From contig NZ_SNZW01000011.1 in NCBI RefSeq assembly GCF_004364175.1, positions 620,001 through 684,000 on the forward strand: a stretch of 64,000 nt of DNA. The letters run 5' to 3'. This stretch comes from Maribacter caenipelagi. GTDB lineage: Bacteria; Bacteroidota; Bacteroidia; Flavobacteriales; Flavobacteriaceae. The notes below the pieces were generated by a model, which saw nothing but the letters and a program-made list of their open reading frames with translations, had not been told where the DNA came from and did no database searches. Below, piece by piece: positions 33,296 through 42,640 of the stretch (position 1 is the stretch's first letter; the number at the start of each line of letters is the position of its first letter). The position numbers were made by a program, and so were the translations under genes.

Positions 33296-36200
33296 TTGTT
33301 TGCTCTTTTAAGTTGGTATTCCTTTTTCCAGCTATATAGAACTGGCAACAAAAAATAGGACGTAACATCGATTATCATTCCGCCAAAAATGGGTATCGCC
33401 ATTGGTATCATTATGTCGCTTCCTTTTCCTGTAGATGTAAGTACTGGTAGTAATGCCAAAACCGTGGTTACGGTAGTCATCAAACACGGACGAATACGTT
33501 TACCTGCGGCTTCCAAAGTGGCGAGACGAATGCCTTTTTTGTTGTCTGGTTCGTTGCTTTTGAAAGATTGGTCTAAATAGGTGGCCATTACCACACCATC
33601 ATCCGTAGCAATACCGAAAAGGGCGATAAAACCTACCCAAACGGCCACACTTAAATTGATGGTTTTCATATTGAACAAGTCCCGCAGATTTTCGCCGAAA
33701 AAGCTGAAGTTGAAAAACCAATCTTGCCCATACAACCAAATCATTATGAAACCACCTGCAAAGGCTACGGCAATGGCGGTAAACACCATAAGCGATGTAG
33801 AAACCGACCTGAACTGGAAATACAAAATCAAGAAAATAACCAGCAAACAGAGTGGTACGACAACCGATAAGGTTTTCTCTGCCCGCAACTGATTTTCATA
33901 AGTACCCGTAAAGCGATAGCTAACACCTTGTGGTACGACCAGCGAACCGTTATCAATATTTTGTTGAATCAAGGCTTGGGCATTTTCTACCACATCTACT
34001 TCGGCAAAGCCGTCGAGTTTGTCAAACAGCACGTAGCCAATAAGAAAAGTGTCTTCGCTCTTAATAACTTGTGGACCTTGCTCGTATCGAATTTCAACCA
34101 ATTCGCCCAGCGGTACGGGACTTCCTTTTTCAACAGGAATATAGATATTACGCAAGTCGTCTGGATTTGCCCGCAATTCTCGTGGATAGCGAACTCGAAC
34201 GGCATAACGCTCACGACCTTCCACGGTTTGCGTTAGTGGCATACCGCCCACGGCCACTTGAAGGATTTCCTGCACGTCCATAATGGACACGCCATATCGA
34301 GCCAATTGGTCTCGTTTTATATCTATAAGCAAATACGGCTTGCCCACGATACGGTCTGCAAAAACAGCTTGTTCCTTAACGCCTTCGGCTTGTTTCAATA
34401 TGTCTTCCAGTTGTAGTCCAAAGTTTTCAATGGACTTTAAATCGGGACCTTTTACCTTGATGCCCATAGGCGCACGCATTCCCGTTTGTAGCATTACCAG
34501 TCGAGTTTCGATGGGTTGCAACTTAGGTGCAGATGTCACGCCTGGTAATTTGGTTACTCGAACTATCTCGTTCCAAATATCATCAGAACTTTCGATTTCT
34601 GGTCGCCAGTTTCGGTAGTACTCGCCATCTTCATCTTCAATCAAATCTTCGCGTGTAACGGTAGTCTTGAACGATGCTTCGGCATAGTTGACATTATCAT
34701 CTATCTCATTGTTTGGGTTGATGATGAACTTGTCATTCTTCAGTACAAATAATCCATCCTCATTGACCTTGTACCGCTGTCGCTCGCCAGAACTATTTCG
34801 CATATATTCCGATTTATACTGAATGACATTCTCATACATCGAGAGTGGTGCTGGGTCAAGAGCACTTTCTGTTCTACCAGCTTTTCCTACTACAGTTTCG
34901 ATTTCAGGGATGCTTGCCACCGCCATATCGAGCTGTTGTAAGACTCGCTTGTTTTCTTCAACACCTGCGTGAGGCAGGGAAGTAGGCATCAACAGGAATG
35001 AACCTTCATTGAGCGCTGGCATAAATTCCTTGCCTGTGTTGCGCATTATAAGGATACCCAGCGTGAGCACCGTAGCAGGAATGATTAAGAACAGATATCG
35101 GTTCTGAAGTGCCCATTTCAAAATACGTTCATAGTATATCCTGAAAATCGAGAACACACCGAGCAGCCCAAAACAGATGATGGAAACAAATATCAGGTTC
35201 ATCACGATGCTTCGGTCAAAGCCCAATGGTCGCCAGTATTCTGCTAATAAAACTACGATGGCAACAGATGAAATGATAATGTCAAGCAGGTTTTTACGCT
35301 TTCGCGAAAGCGTACCACGCATCCTAAAAAATGATGTTGCAGCAAAAGCGATAAGAATAAGCCCCAGCCAAAAGCCGTAAACGATGGCGAGAATTCCTAA
35401 CAAAACGAGTAAACCATTGATGGCGTACTGTGTACGTTCCTGCAAATTCGTCTTACGGAAAAGGAATGCCGCAATGGGTGGAATGAGAAATAGTGCAATG
35501 ATAAGCGATGCTGTGAGTGCCATTGTTTTGGTAAAGGCAAGCGGACGGAATAGTTTTCCTTCGGCACCAATCATTGTGAATACGGGTAGGAAACTGATAA
35601 TGGTCGTTAGTACAGCTGTTAATATAGCACCAGAAACTTCGGCGGTTGCGTTGTAGATGATTTCGTTTGTGGTGTATTCCTTACCATTTTCATTAAGTCG
35701 AAGCTTTTCATCTTCCAAGTGCCTAATCATATTTTCGGCGAGTATCACACCTACGTCCACCATCGTTCCTATGGCAATGGCAATACCTGAAAGGGCGACG
35801 ATATTGGCATCAACATTAAAGAGCTTCATCGTGATAAAAACCATCAAAACCGCCACGGGTAACAATCCTGAAATAAGGAGGGATGCACGCAGATTAAAGA
35901 CCATTATGATAATGACCAAAATGGTAATCAAAATTTCTAAAGTCAGCGCTTCGTTAAGCGTGCCTAACGTTTCTTGAATGAGTTCAGTACGGTCGTAAAA
36001 CGGCACGATGGTTACTTGCGAAGTGCGACCATCTGCCAATGTTTTTGTGGGAAGTCCAGAGCTTATTTCAGCAATTTGAGCCTTGACATTATTGATGACT
36101 TCCAACGGATTTGCACCGTAGCGAGCGACTACGACACCACCTACGACTTCGGCACCTTCCTTGTCGAGAATTCCACGCCTGGTAGCTGGACCCAAATGGA

Positions 36201-37044
36201 CGTTCGCCACATCTTTGATGCGGATAGACGTAAAGTTTTCAGAATCTACTACGGCACTTTCAATATCTGTGATGGACTTGACGTAACCCAATCCGCGCAC
36301 GAGATATTCCGCTTGATTGATTTCGAGGGTTTGTGCGCCTATGTCTTGATTGCTCTGCTTAACGGCCTTGACCACATCGCCCATACTCACGTTGTATTGA
36401 CGCATTTTTTCTGGGTCGATATCCACTTGATATTCCTGAACATAACCACCTATGGAAGCCACTTCAGAAACACCACTTGCAGACGATAATCCGTACTTCA
36501 CATAGTAATCCTGTATACTACGCAATTCCTGTAAATCCCATCCACCAGTCACGTTACCCTCTTTGTCGCGACCTTCCAGCGTATACCAAAATATCTGTCC
36601 CAGACCTGTGGCATCTGGCCCAAGAGAGGGATTGACACCATCGGGCAAAAGGTTTGCAGGAAGTGAGTTCAGTTTTTCAAGTATGCGACTGCGTGACCAG
36701 TAGAACTCGATGTCTTCTTCAAAAATGATATAGATGCTTGAAAATCCAAACATAGACGAACTACGAATGGTTTTCACACCTGGAATACCGAGAAGCGAAG
36801 TGGTAAGAGGATATGTGATTTGGTCTTCAATGTCCTGTGGCGAACGCCCTTGCCACTTGGTAAAAACAATTTGCTGGTTCTCGCCAATATCAGGTATGGC
36901 ATCAACGGCAACTGGGTCTGTAGGTAAAAAGCCCGTTTCCCAATTAAAGGGTGCGTTGACCACGCCCCAACCCACAAATAGGGCGAATAGTAGAACGGCA
37001 ACAAGTTTGTTTTCTATGAGAAATTTAATGCTCTTATTCAGCAT
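33292..37044 (-). CDS. cusA: CusA-type Cu/Ag RND efflux pump
   Basis: A 1,250-residue RND pump, slightly long because of an inserted hydrophobic segment after helix 6 (about residues 550-640, containing LAIVYGFWLGLILIAFAATSFF). The helix-4 signature GIAIAIGTMVDVGVILAEN is that of monovalent Cu(I)/Ag(I) pumps and differs from the divalent signature in the pump at 15764-20185. The periplasmic part has Met pairs such as MLQTGMRAPMGIK that fit the methionine relay of CusA. It overlaps cusC by 4 bp at its end. One palindrome lies at 35297, in the inserted segment. It works with CusC and the CusB adaptor. Confidence 0.93.
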   Translation of the reverse strand: MLNKSIKFLIENKLVAVLLFALFVGWGVVNAPFNWETGFLPTDPVAVDAIPDIGENQQIVFTKWQGRSPQDIEDQITYPLTTSLLGIPGVKTIRSSSMFGFSSIYIIFEEDIEFYWSRSRILEKLNSLPANLLPDGVNPSLGPDATGLGQIFWYTLEGRDKEGNVTGGWDLQELRSIQDYYVKYGLSSASGVSEVASIGGYVQEYQVDIDPEKMRQYNVSMGDVVKAVKQSNQDIGAQTLEINQAEYLVRGLGYVKSITDIESAVVDSENFTSIRIKDVANVHLGPATRRGILDKEGAEVVGGVVVARYGANPLEVINNVKAQIAEISSGLPTKTLADGRTSQVTIVPFYDRTELIQETLGTLNEALTLEILITILVIIIMVFNLRASLLISGLLPVAVLMVFITMKLFNVDANIVALSGIAIAIGTMVDVGVILAENMIRHLEDEKLRLNENGKEYTTNEIIYNATAEVSGAILTAVLTTIISFLPVFTMIGAEGKLFRPLAFTKTMALTASLIIALFLIPPIAAFLFRKTNLQERTQYAINGLLVLLGILAIVYGFWLGLILIAFAATSFFRMRGTLSRKRKNLLDIIISSVAIVVLLAEYWRPLGFDRSIVMNLIFVSIICFGLLGVFSIFRIYYERILKWALQNRYLFLIIPATVLTLGILIMRNTGKEFMPALNEGSFLLMPTSLPHAGVEENKRVLQQLDMAVASIPEIETVVGKAGRTESALDPAPLSMYENVIQYKSEYMRNSSGERQRYKVNEDGLFVLKNDKFIINPNNEIDDNVNYAEASFKTTVTREDLIEDEDGEYYRNWRPEIESSDDIWNEIVRVTKLPGVTSAPKLQPIETRLVMLQTGMRAPMGIKVKGPDLKSIENFGLQLEDILKQAEGVKEQAVFADRIVGKPYLLIDIKRDQLARYGVSIMDVQEILQVAVGGMPLTQTVEGRERYAVRVRYPRELRANPDDLRNIYIPVEKGSPVPLGELVEIRYEQGPQVIKSEDTFLIGYVLFDKLDGFAEVDVVENAQALIQQNIDNGSLVVPQGVSYRFTGTYENQLRAEKTLSVVVPLCLLVIFLILYFQFRSVSTSLMVFTAIAVAFAGGFIMIWLYGQDWFFNFSFFGENLRDLFNMKTINLSVAVWVGFIALFGIATDDGVVMATYLDQSFKSNEPDNKKGIRLATLEAAGKRIRPCLMTTVTTVLALLPVLTSTGKGSDIMIPMAIPIFGGMIIDVTSYFLLPVLYSWKKEYQLKRANK

Positions 37045-37154
37045 AACATTTGATGTATTAGATAATTGGAATTACGTGTTGCAGAATATGGCAAACACGA
37101 GTTTTTAGCCCACTACAGCATAGCTATTGGGCTTCATTCAAAAAATCTAACAAA

Positions 37155-37574
37155 TCAAATTAAGAAAGTCTGGTACATCACTTGCACATCCCGTTTGACA
37201 AAGGGTCGCGGGTAATCTTCAAAAGGAACTTCTTCAGATTCGGTTCCTTCAAATAGGTTTATATAAGAATATGTAAAAGCAGCGATGAACGTTTGCTGCT
37301 CGAAAGAAAGTGTGTCAAAAGATATTTTAAGGTCGTCTTTGCCTTCCTTTACAATTTGTTGGTCAGTACAACAAGATTTCTCAGTCATTTTAGGATTCTC
37401 ACAAGTTTTGGTAGGTTGCGCTTTTTCCATTCCGCAACCTTCAGCTTTTGAGAATAAACTGAAATCGACCAAATTGTCCCCACAATAATGCATATCCACA
37501 GTAAATGACATAGTAGAGAACATCACTACAAAGGCCATCGAAATGGATAATATTTTATGGAAAACCTGTTTCAT
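37155..37574 (-). CDS. HYC_CC_PP-family secreted metal-binding protein
   Basis: A 139-residue protein with signal peptide (about 1-25), then the family landmarks in order: MHYCGDNLVDFSLF (HYC at 29-31), GCGMEK, CENPKM, SCC (67-69) and a C-terminal YPRPFVKRDVQ. Conserved Cys, His and Met would bind copper in the periplasm. It is 110 bp upstream of cusA and on the same strand, so it is probably the first gene of the cusA-cusC-araC transcript. Similar genes accompany Bacteroidota cus clusters. Confidence 0.85.
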   Translation of the reverse strand: MKQVFHKILSISMAFVVMFSTMSFTVDMHYCGDNLVDFSLFSKAEGCGMEKAQPTKTCENPKMTEKSCCTDQQIVKEGKDDLKISFDTLSFEQQTFIAAFTYSYINLFEGTESEEVPFEDYPRPFVKRDVQVMYQTFLI

Positions 37575-37655
37575 CGTTGCAAAATTACAAAAATTTAACA
37601 GTTTCTATTGGGATTAACAGAAATTTAATTTTCTCATTAAGTTTATAGACAACAA

Positions 37656-38768
37656 TTATTTCCAATGTCCAGTTGCAATTAAAAGCCTTTTCATCTTAAT
37701 GAGTTGGTCTTCATCTTTGAAATATTTATGGTTAAGCATCTTTTTAAGCTGACCAATTGTTTCAGTCGAAGTTAATCCCGTCTTTTCACAAATTTGATGA
37801 AACTTTTGAAGTTCCTCTAACTTAAATTTTGCCTTTTCAACAAATTGTTCGCCATTTTCAGATTCTTCATAACTTGATTGAATTTCGAAATGTTTTTCTA
37901 TTGTTCCTGGCTTTCCAATTATCAACTTCTCAGCATTACTCTGAATGATAGCGTTGGTCGTAAACACATAATCCCTATCGTGAACCATTCTATGAATTAT
38001 AGTTTGACCATCAGCAATGCTGTTCGGAAAGATTTCCAAATAATATTGAGTATCTAACGGTAAAGTTATTACTGAGTCAGGATTGAAAAGGCCTTCGAAT
38101 CGCGTTGATTTTATACCACGTATAGATACTGGATTATCGCAGGTAATCAATGGTGCATCTTTATCATTAATTCGATGGACATTTATCGTGCAATCATATT
38201 TAGAGTCCACAAACTCTTTCCATTTCTCTAAGTGCTGCACCAAGAATTTAATCCTGTTTCGCTCTTTAAATTCTTGTCTAACTTTATCTATATCCTTTAT
38301 ATTGAACTCGTGTCTTTCTTCTTCAAACGTAAATTTCACCTCGCCATTTTCGTCTGCATACAGTAGCATTCTATCTAAAATTTGGTCAGTAAAGGCATTT
38401 TGATGATTAAGAAATCTTGGTGTTCTAAAGTAAAGAGATAGACATACGTATAATACCTGTTTCTTTTGCTCAGGGGTCAATATTTTCACACTTTCATCAA
38501 CAAGTAGTCTATATATTTTGGGAAATTCTGAATCTACGTGTTCGGCGTAATGGTGTTCTAAATCGTATTTCCTATCAACTTCAGCATTCGGAATTGTGTA
38601 AAGATTTTTTTTGAAACAGATACTTTTCGTGCTAATCTTTTCAAGTAGCAAATCGTCTTCAAGTCTATAAGCATCTACTAAATAGTTGCCCTTTTTGGCT
38701 TCGACACCAAATTTTTTTAGGTAGGAACGTGGTATATAGTGTTGTTTGATGGGTTCGTTTTTTGCCAT
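37656..38768 (-). CDS. DUF4238 protein, last gene of a four-gene unknown operon
   Basis: A 370-residue cytosolic protein opening with MAKNEPIKQHYIPRSYLKKFG. The HYIPRSYLKKF segment (10-20) is the DUF4238 signature. The central part has CLSLYFRTPRFLNHQN and a later TCDNPVSIRG. Function of DUF4238 is unknown. It lies 11 bp after the HNH-like gene as the end of a four-gene leftward operon between the copper genes and the integrase. No transmembrane segment is seen. Nuclease or toxin activity is possible, given the company, but no catalytic motif is clear to me. Confidence 0.75.
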   Translation of the reverse strand: MAKNEPIKQHYIPRSYLKKFGVEAKKGNYLVDAYRLEDDLLLEKISTKSICFKKNLYTIPNAEVDRKYDLEHHYAEHVDSEFPKIYRLLVDESVKILTPEQKKQVLYVCLSLYFRTPRFLNHQNAFTDQILDRMLLYADENGEVKFTFEEERHEFNIKDIDKVRQEFKERNRIKFLVQHLEKWKEFVDSKYDCTINVHRINDKDAPLITCDNPVSIRGIKSTRFEGLFNPDSVITLPLDTQYYLEIFPNSIADGQTIIHRMVHDRDYVFTTNAIIQSNAEKLIIGKPGTIEKHFEIQSSYEESENGEQFVEKAKFKLEELQKFHQICEKTGLTSTETIGQLKKMLNHKYFKDEDQLIKMKRLLIATGHWK

Positions 38769-38779
38769 ATCTTAAATAT

Positions 38780-39490
38780 TTAATTGTACAGTCCAGGAAT
38801 ATATGTTTTAGGTGTAAGAAAAGGAATTGATAATCTCGCTTGAACGGTTTGATTAAAATTAAAATTTTTGAAATCTGTTATTTCGTAAAAATCGTTTCGT
38901 GTGGGTTCAGAATCTAAAGCATAAACAACACCAAATGGTGGGAAGGTAATTTCACCAAGATGATGAAACCCTTTTTCGGTTCTTGCCATTCCCCAGCCAT
39001 TTCTAACTTGTTTTGTAATGGTGTGGTAAACAAATACTCTCAAGCTATCTGGAAGCGCCCTTGAATCCTTATCCAAAATAAAATCCGCAAGCCCTTCTAA
39101 ATTTAAAAGTTGGTCGCTTGTATCTATCGCCATAAACATTGCTAAAATCTGTTTGAGAATGTTTAGTGGCTGTAAGGCATATTCAAAAGTAATATCTTTT
39201 GATGCCAAAATTCTATGTGTCAGCGCCATCATTCCCATATAGGCGAATTTCTTGTAGCTGTCCCCATAGTAACTACCTGTGAGATTGTTACAAGATTTGC
39301 ATAAGTAATATCCACCTGCACCTTGATTACTTCGAATTTTTTTACCGTATAGAAAACTTTTTTTGTCGTGAAGATGGACGGACTTTTGAAAGAATACAGG
39401 GTTAGAATTGAAGGCACTTTGTGGCGGAACGTGCTCGAACGTCAATTTTGCATACTTACCGCAGATTCTGCAAATTCCTACTTTCTTCAA
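38780..39490 (-). CDS. HNH-like zinc-finger protein in the four-gene operon
   Basis: A 236-residue protein. The N-terminal 75 residues have CRICGKYAKLTFEHVPP and, further on, YYLCKSCNNLTGSYYG; CxxC + EHVPP + CxxCN is the pattern of HNH endonucleases, with His in EHVPP as catalytic candidate. The rest (about residues 80-236) is alpha/beta and unfamiliar, ending SIPFLTPKTYIPGLYN. It starts 7 bp after the PD-(D/E)XK-like gene. A DNA-cleaving role, perhaps within a defence system, is inferred. The finger may alternatively only bind DNA. Confidence 0.65.
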   Translation of the reverse strand: MKKVGICRICGKYAKLTFEHVPPQSAFNSNPVFFQKSVHLHDKKSFLYGKKIRSNQGAGGYYLCKSCNNLTGSYYGDSYKKFAYMGMMALTHRILASKDITFEYALQPLNILKQILAMFMAIDTSDQLLNLEGLADFILDKDSRALPDSLRVFVYHTITKQVRNGWGMARTEKGFHHLGEITFPPFGVVYALDSEPTRNDFYEITDFKNFNFNQTVQARLSIPFLTPKTYIPGLYN

Positions 39491-39497
39491 CTAATAC

Positions 39498-40274
39498 TTA
39501 GTAATTAAGATTTTTAATTTTCTCAGTTAAACCATCACATTGAATTCTTTCTTTGGCTTCTCGTTCAATCCTTAAACCCAGACCTTTCGTCTGGTTAATA
39601 TGGTTTGATGTAAGTTGATTGACATAGGCATAGATTATTCCAACTTCCGTATTCATTTTTGTGTTCCAGTCGAAATCATACAGTTCTTTCAATTCTTCAG
39701 TTGGTGTTGTTCTAAAGACGAAATTTGGATTATTATAGTGTCTGCCATCGTCCAGCAATATGACCATAAGAAAGACCCTACTAAAACCTATGTTTATGTA
39801 ACCATCTGCTTGCTTTGTCCCTTTTTTCTGAACGCTTGTAATCTTGTTGATTTTTGGCGGTTGATTTTCTAAGGATTCTGATTTTACTATTTTACATTCT
39901 ATGCCAACTGCATTGCTTTCATTGCCTTCTTTGTAAAGAAGGATGTCAATGTCGCCAGGTTTCTTTTTAGGTTCTGTTATTGGTTCTTTCACGCCACAAT
40001 GATGGATGACAGAGGATGATGAAAATAGATTTTTGAAAAGTATATGTTTAAAATCGGCATTGCTCATCAACCAATTAATAACATCGTCTTCATTTTCAAA
40101 GGTTCTGGTCACGCTTGCACCAGGCTGAGGATTATTCACAAAAAATGAAATTTTTGATGCACCTGTAATAGGTTGTCTATCTGAAATAACAAATTGTGTA
40201 ACCTCGTATTCAGGCGGTGGTTCTTTTTGAATGAAAGTCCTAATTGTTTTTTTGAGTCTCGCCAGTATTTTCAT
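39498..40274 (-). CDS. Putative PD-(D/E)XK nuclease-like protein in the four-gene operon
   Basis: A 258-residue protein with KPGDIDILLYKEG followed by NAVGIECKIVKSE; the order of GDID and ExK with a spacer of about 17 residues fits a PD-(D/E)XK nuclease core (approximately residues 113-139). The region before it is N-terminal and unassigned; after it, KKGTKQADGYINIGFSRVFL continues the alpha/beta core. No transmembrane segments are evident. It starts 3 bp after the first gene of the set. The motif match is my reading and no homologue was checked. Confidence 0.6.
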   Translation of the reverse strand: MKILARLKKTIRTFIQKEPPPEYEVTQFVISDRQPITGASKISFFVNNPQPGASVTRTFENEDDVINWLMSNADFKHILFKNLFSSSSVIHHCGVKEPITEPKKKPGDIDILLYKEGNESNAVGIECKIVKSESLENQPPKINKITSVQKKGTKQADGYINIGFSRVFLMVILLDDGRHYNNPNFVFRTTPTEELKELYDFDWNTKMNTEVGIIYAYVNQLTSNHINQTKGLGLRIEREAKERIQCDGLTEKIKNLNY

Positions 40275-40277
40275 AAA

Positions 40278-41189
40278 TTAGAATGGCAATATTTGGTCGG
40301 TAAATTGCTTGAATATCTCGCTGGCAAGTGTTTTGTTTAAAGCCCTTGCAGCAATTAAATCCCCGAGTTTTGACTTTAACAATTGCCCGAAAGATTTCTT
40401 ACTTAGCTTGGGAATATCATCTCGTAGCTCATCAAATTCATCAAAAATGATTTGCTGGCCAATTCCCAATTTTTCGACTTCTTTTAGAACACCCTCAATA
40501 AGTGCTTTTAACTCTTCATCAGAACTACTAATTTTCGTGTAGTCTGTAACTTGCGCTTTTCTTGACTGTTCTATTGCATACTTTCCTTCCAGCGTAAGTC
40601 TGGCGCCTGTATCTTTTGTAGTAATAGTATCAATAAGATTTCTGTTTTCAAGCATTTTGGCATAATCCCAATCTTCGCCGTGATTGTTCAACTTTATACC
40701 ATTGCCTTCCAGAATCCATTTGATAGAATGATATAATCTGTCATCATAAAGCTCATAGAGTTTGCTAAGAATGAGGTCGAGCCTACCTTCGGTGTCAAGA
40801 TTCTTGCGTTCTTCTAAATTAATTTCTTCAGCTCTTATTATTGCATCGGAAATGAATAGCATTTTCAAGTAGTAGTCAAGACCATTGATTTCATCTTTTA
40901 GGGCTTGAATTATGTTTTTAATCCTTTGGTCAATACCTAATTTGAAGCCAGTATTATAACCTCTTTGGGCTTTGAATTCATATCTAAAGTTTGTGTGTTC
41001 AGGTTCAAAGGAAGTTTTTACATAGTCTATAACCTCGTTTTCCCATCGTTGCTTTTCTTCCTTTAGGCTTTCTAAATCATTTTCAGTTCTTGAGGACTTA
41101 TACTTTTCGACCAGAGCTTCGCCCTCAATTATGTATTCGTCGATTTGACTTTTGAAATCTATCCATTTGACCTTTAAAACCATACGCAA
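40278..41189 (-). CDS. Unknown helical protein, first gene of the four-gene operon
   Basis: A 303-residue protein I do not recognise. Residues 1-110 are strongly charged and coiled-coil-like (LVEKYKSSRTENDLESLKEE). Residues 130-240 contain RLDLILSKLYELYDDRLYHS and LTLEGKYAIEQSRK, which resembles a winged-helix end. The C-terminal region has DELRDDIPKLSKKSFGQLLK. It could be a DNA-binding or scaffold subunit for the two nuclease-like partners downstream. Its 3' end is 3 bp before the next start. The first 86 bp upstream separate it from the integrase gene end. Confidence 0.6.
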   Translation of the reverse strand: MRMVLKVKWIDFKSQIDEYIIEGEALVEKYKSSRTENDLESLKEEKQRWENEVIDYVKTSFEPEHTNFRYEFKAQRGYNTGFKLGIDQRIKNIIQALKDEINGLDYYLKMLFISDAIIRAEEINLEERKNLDTEGRLDLILSKLYELYDDRLYHSIKWILEGNGIKLNNHGEDWDYAKMLENRNLIDTITTKDTGARLTLEGKYAIEQSRKAQVTDYTKISSSDEELKALIEGVLKEVEKLGIGQQIIFDEFDELRDDIPKLSKKSFGQLLKSKLGDLIAARALNKTLASEIFKQFTDQILPF

Positions 41190-41275
41190 AAAGTTTAGCT
41201 TGTAAAGGTAGAGGAATGAAATTCTAAAATGTTAAAATTTCTATTTAAGATGTTCACAGCTGGTAAACAATTTGC

Positions 41276-42487
41276 CTAAAAATTGACAACGCTGTCCAAA
41301 GCATCATCTGCATCTTTGTGGATGAAGTTGGCTTGATATTTTATTGTAGTAGTAACAGATGAATGCCTGTAAAGTTTTTGAAGCATTTTAATGGGAATTT
41401 TGTCTTCTGATATATGACCAAAGCTGTGTCGAGCGATATGCATAGTTACCTTTTTGGTAATTTTTGCTTTCTTGGCGACCCCAAACAAATATTTATTGAA
41501 TTTTTTAGTAGCTGTTTTCGTTTTGGCATATACATCTTTTGCATCCTTGAAATCTGCCTTTTTCATTTCTGGAAAGACAAAATCGTCATTGTTCTGCTTC
41601 TCAGGTTTGTAATATTCTAAAATCGGGAAGACCTTTTCCGGTATTTTGAGAGATAATAATTTGGAATTTTTATTCATACGGTAGTGAAGTCTATCGTCAT
41701 AAATATCTGACCATCTGATTTTAAGCAAATCGGCAGCTCTGATACCTGCAAAATAGAAACTGAATAACCATACGTTTCGTGCGTGAGTTTCATTTTCAGT
41801 AAGATTTTTAGCAGATTCAAACGACTTTATTTCTTTCTTGGTCAATCCTATTTTTTCAGTTTCAGGGAATTTTATCCTAATCTTACCTAAGCCAAATGGA
41901 TAAAATTTTCTATCAACAACACCCATTTTTATCGCTCTGTTGTATATTGTTCTTATAACAACAAGATTATTAACTATTGACCTTTCAGAGAGATTTAATT
42001 TTTTCAAATAAATCTTAAATTTTCTCAAAAAGGCTTCGTCTATTTCTTGAAAGGTCAACTGCTTTGACTTATTAAAGTTTATTACGTGGTTAACACGGGC
42101 CTTATCGGTAGACAGTTGAGAGAGCTTTTTATTGGATTCAAGTTCGGAAAGAAAATCTCTTGCAACTTCATAAAAAGTATTCGATTTTGACTCTGAATAG
42201 AGTGCTTCTTTTATTTGATTTGCAGAGAAATCTTTTTTATCGGACTGTAAATCTATTAGTGTTTTATTGGCCTCTAATAGCTTGGTGGAAATCAAATTAT
42301 TTAATCTGTTGGCATTAGTATGGGACTTCCTAACACGTAAGTTCTTCTCATCCCAATCTTTTAAATCTATGTAATGACCAACATAGTGATATGTTGAACG
42401 ACGGTTCTTGGTTATACGGATTGCCAAAGGATAAAGCCCTTCTTTATTTGGTTTCTTTCTTATAACTACTTTTGCATTTGAGGCCAT
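41276..42487 (-). CDS. int: Tyrosine recombinase (integrase) of the ICE
   Basis: From ATG 42487 (MASNAKVVIRKKPNKEG) it has 403 residues; an ATG at 42544 would add 19 odd residues. The N-terminal region is the arm/core-binding type of Bacteroidota integrases (TKNRRSTYHYVGHYIDLKDWD). Catalytic residues are present: R250 (GIRAADLLKI), H350 and R353 (HIARHSFGH), H375 (LYRHSSVTTT), Y384. It catalyses integration and excision at the tRNA-Leu att site, whose core begins about 155 bp from its start. The gene reads leftward, away from the att site. All catalytic residues being present suggests an active enzyme. Confidence 0.95.
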   Translation of the reverse strand: MASNAKVVIRKKPNKEGLYPLAIRITKNRRSTYHYVGHYIDLKDWDEKNLRVRKSHTNANRLNNLISTKLLEANKTLIDLQSDKKDFSANQIKEALYSESKSNTFYEVARDFLSELESNKKLSQLSTDKARVNHVINFNKSKQLTFQEIDEAFLRKFKIYLKKLNLSERSIVNNLVVIRTIYNRAIKMGVVDRKFYPFGLGKIRIKFPETEKIGLTKKEIKSFESAKNLTENETHARNVWLFSFYFAGIRAADLLKIRWSDIYDDRLHYRMNKNSKLLSLKIPEKVFPILEYYKPEKQNNDDFVFPEMKKADFKDAKDVYAKTKTATKKFNKYLFGVAKKAKITKKVTMHIARHSFGHISEDKIPIKMLQKLYRHSSVTTTIKYQANFIHKDADDALDSVVNF

Positions 42488-42595
42488 ACCATTGAATTTT
42501 AGATTATAAAGATAATCAATTTTGGTACAACATAGGTACAACATTTATTGATTTTAAACCATATTAAATGAAATCAATTAAAATTAAATATTTAT

Positions 42596-42626
42596 TAATC
42601 AGTTGATTATAAGTATATTTAATCAA
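42596..42626. repeat. TAATCA/TGATTA repeat cluster between int and att
   Basis: Half sites TAATCA (42596-42601), TTGATTA (42603-42609) and TAATCAA (42620-42626) form two inverted pairs with short spacers. They lie between the integrase start and the att core in AT-rich DNA, the usual place for integrase or excisionase binding. The function is inferred from placement. Confidence 0.45.
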
Positions 42627-42640
42627 ATTTACCATCAAAT

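Noticed and set aside
37656-41189. Toxin-antitoxin or a known four-gene defence system
   Set aside because: No gene has the size or motif of a classical antitoxin, and I recognise no named system with these four components. Left as unknown.
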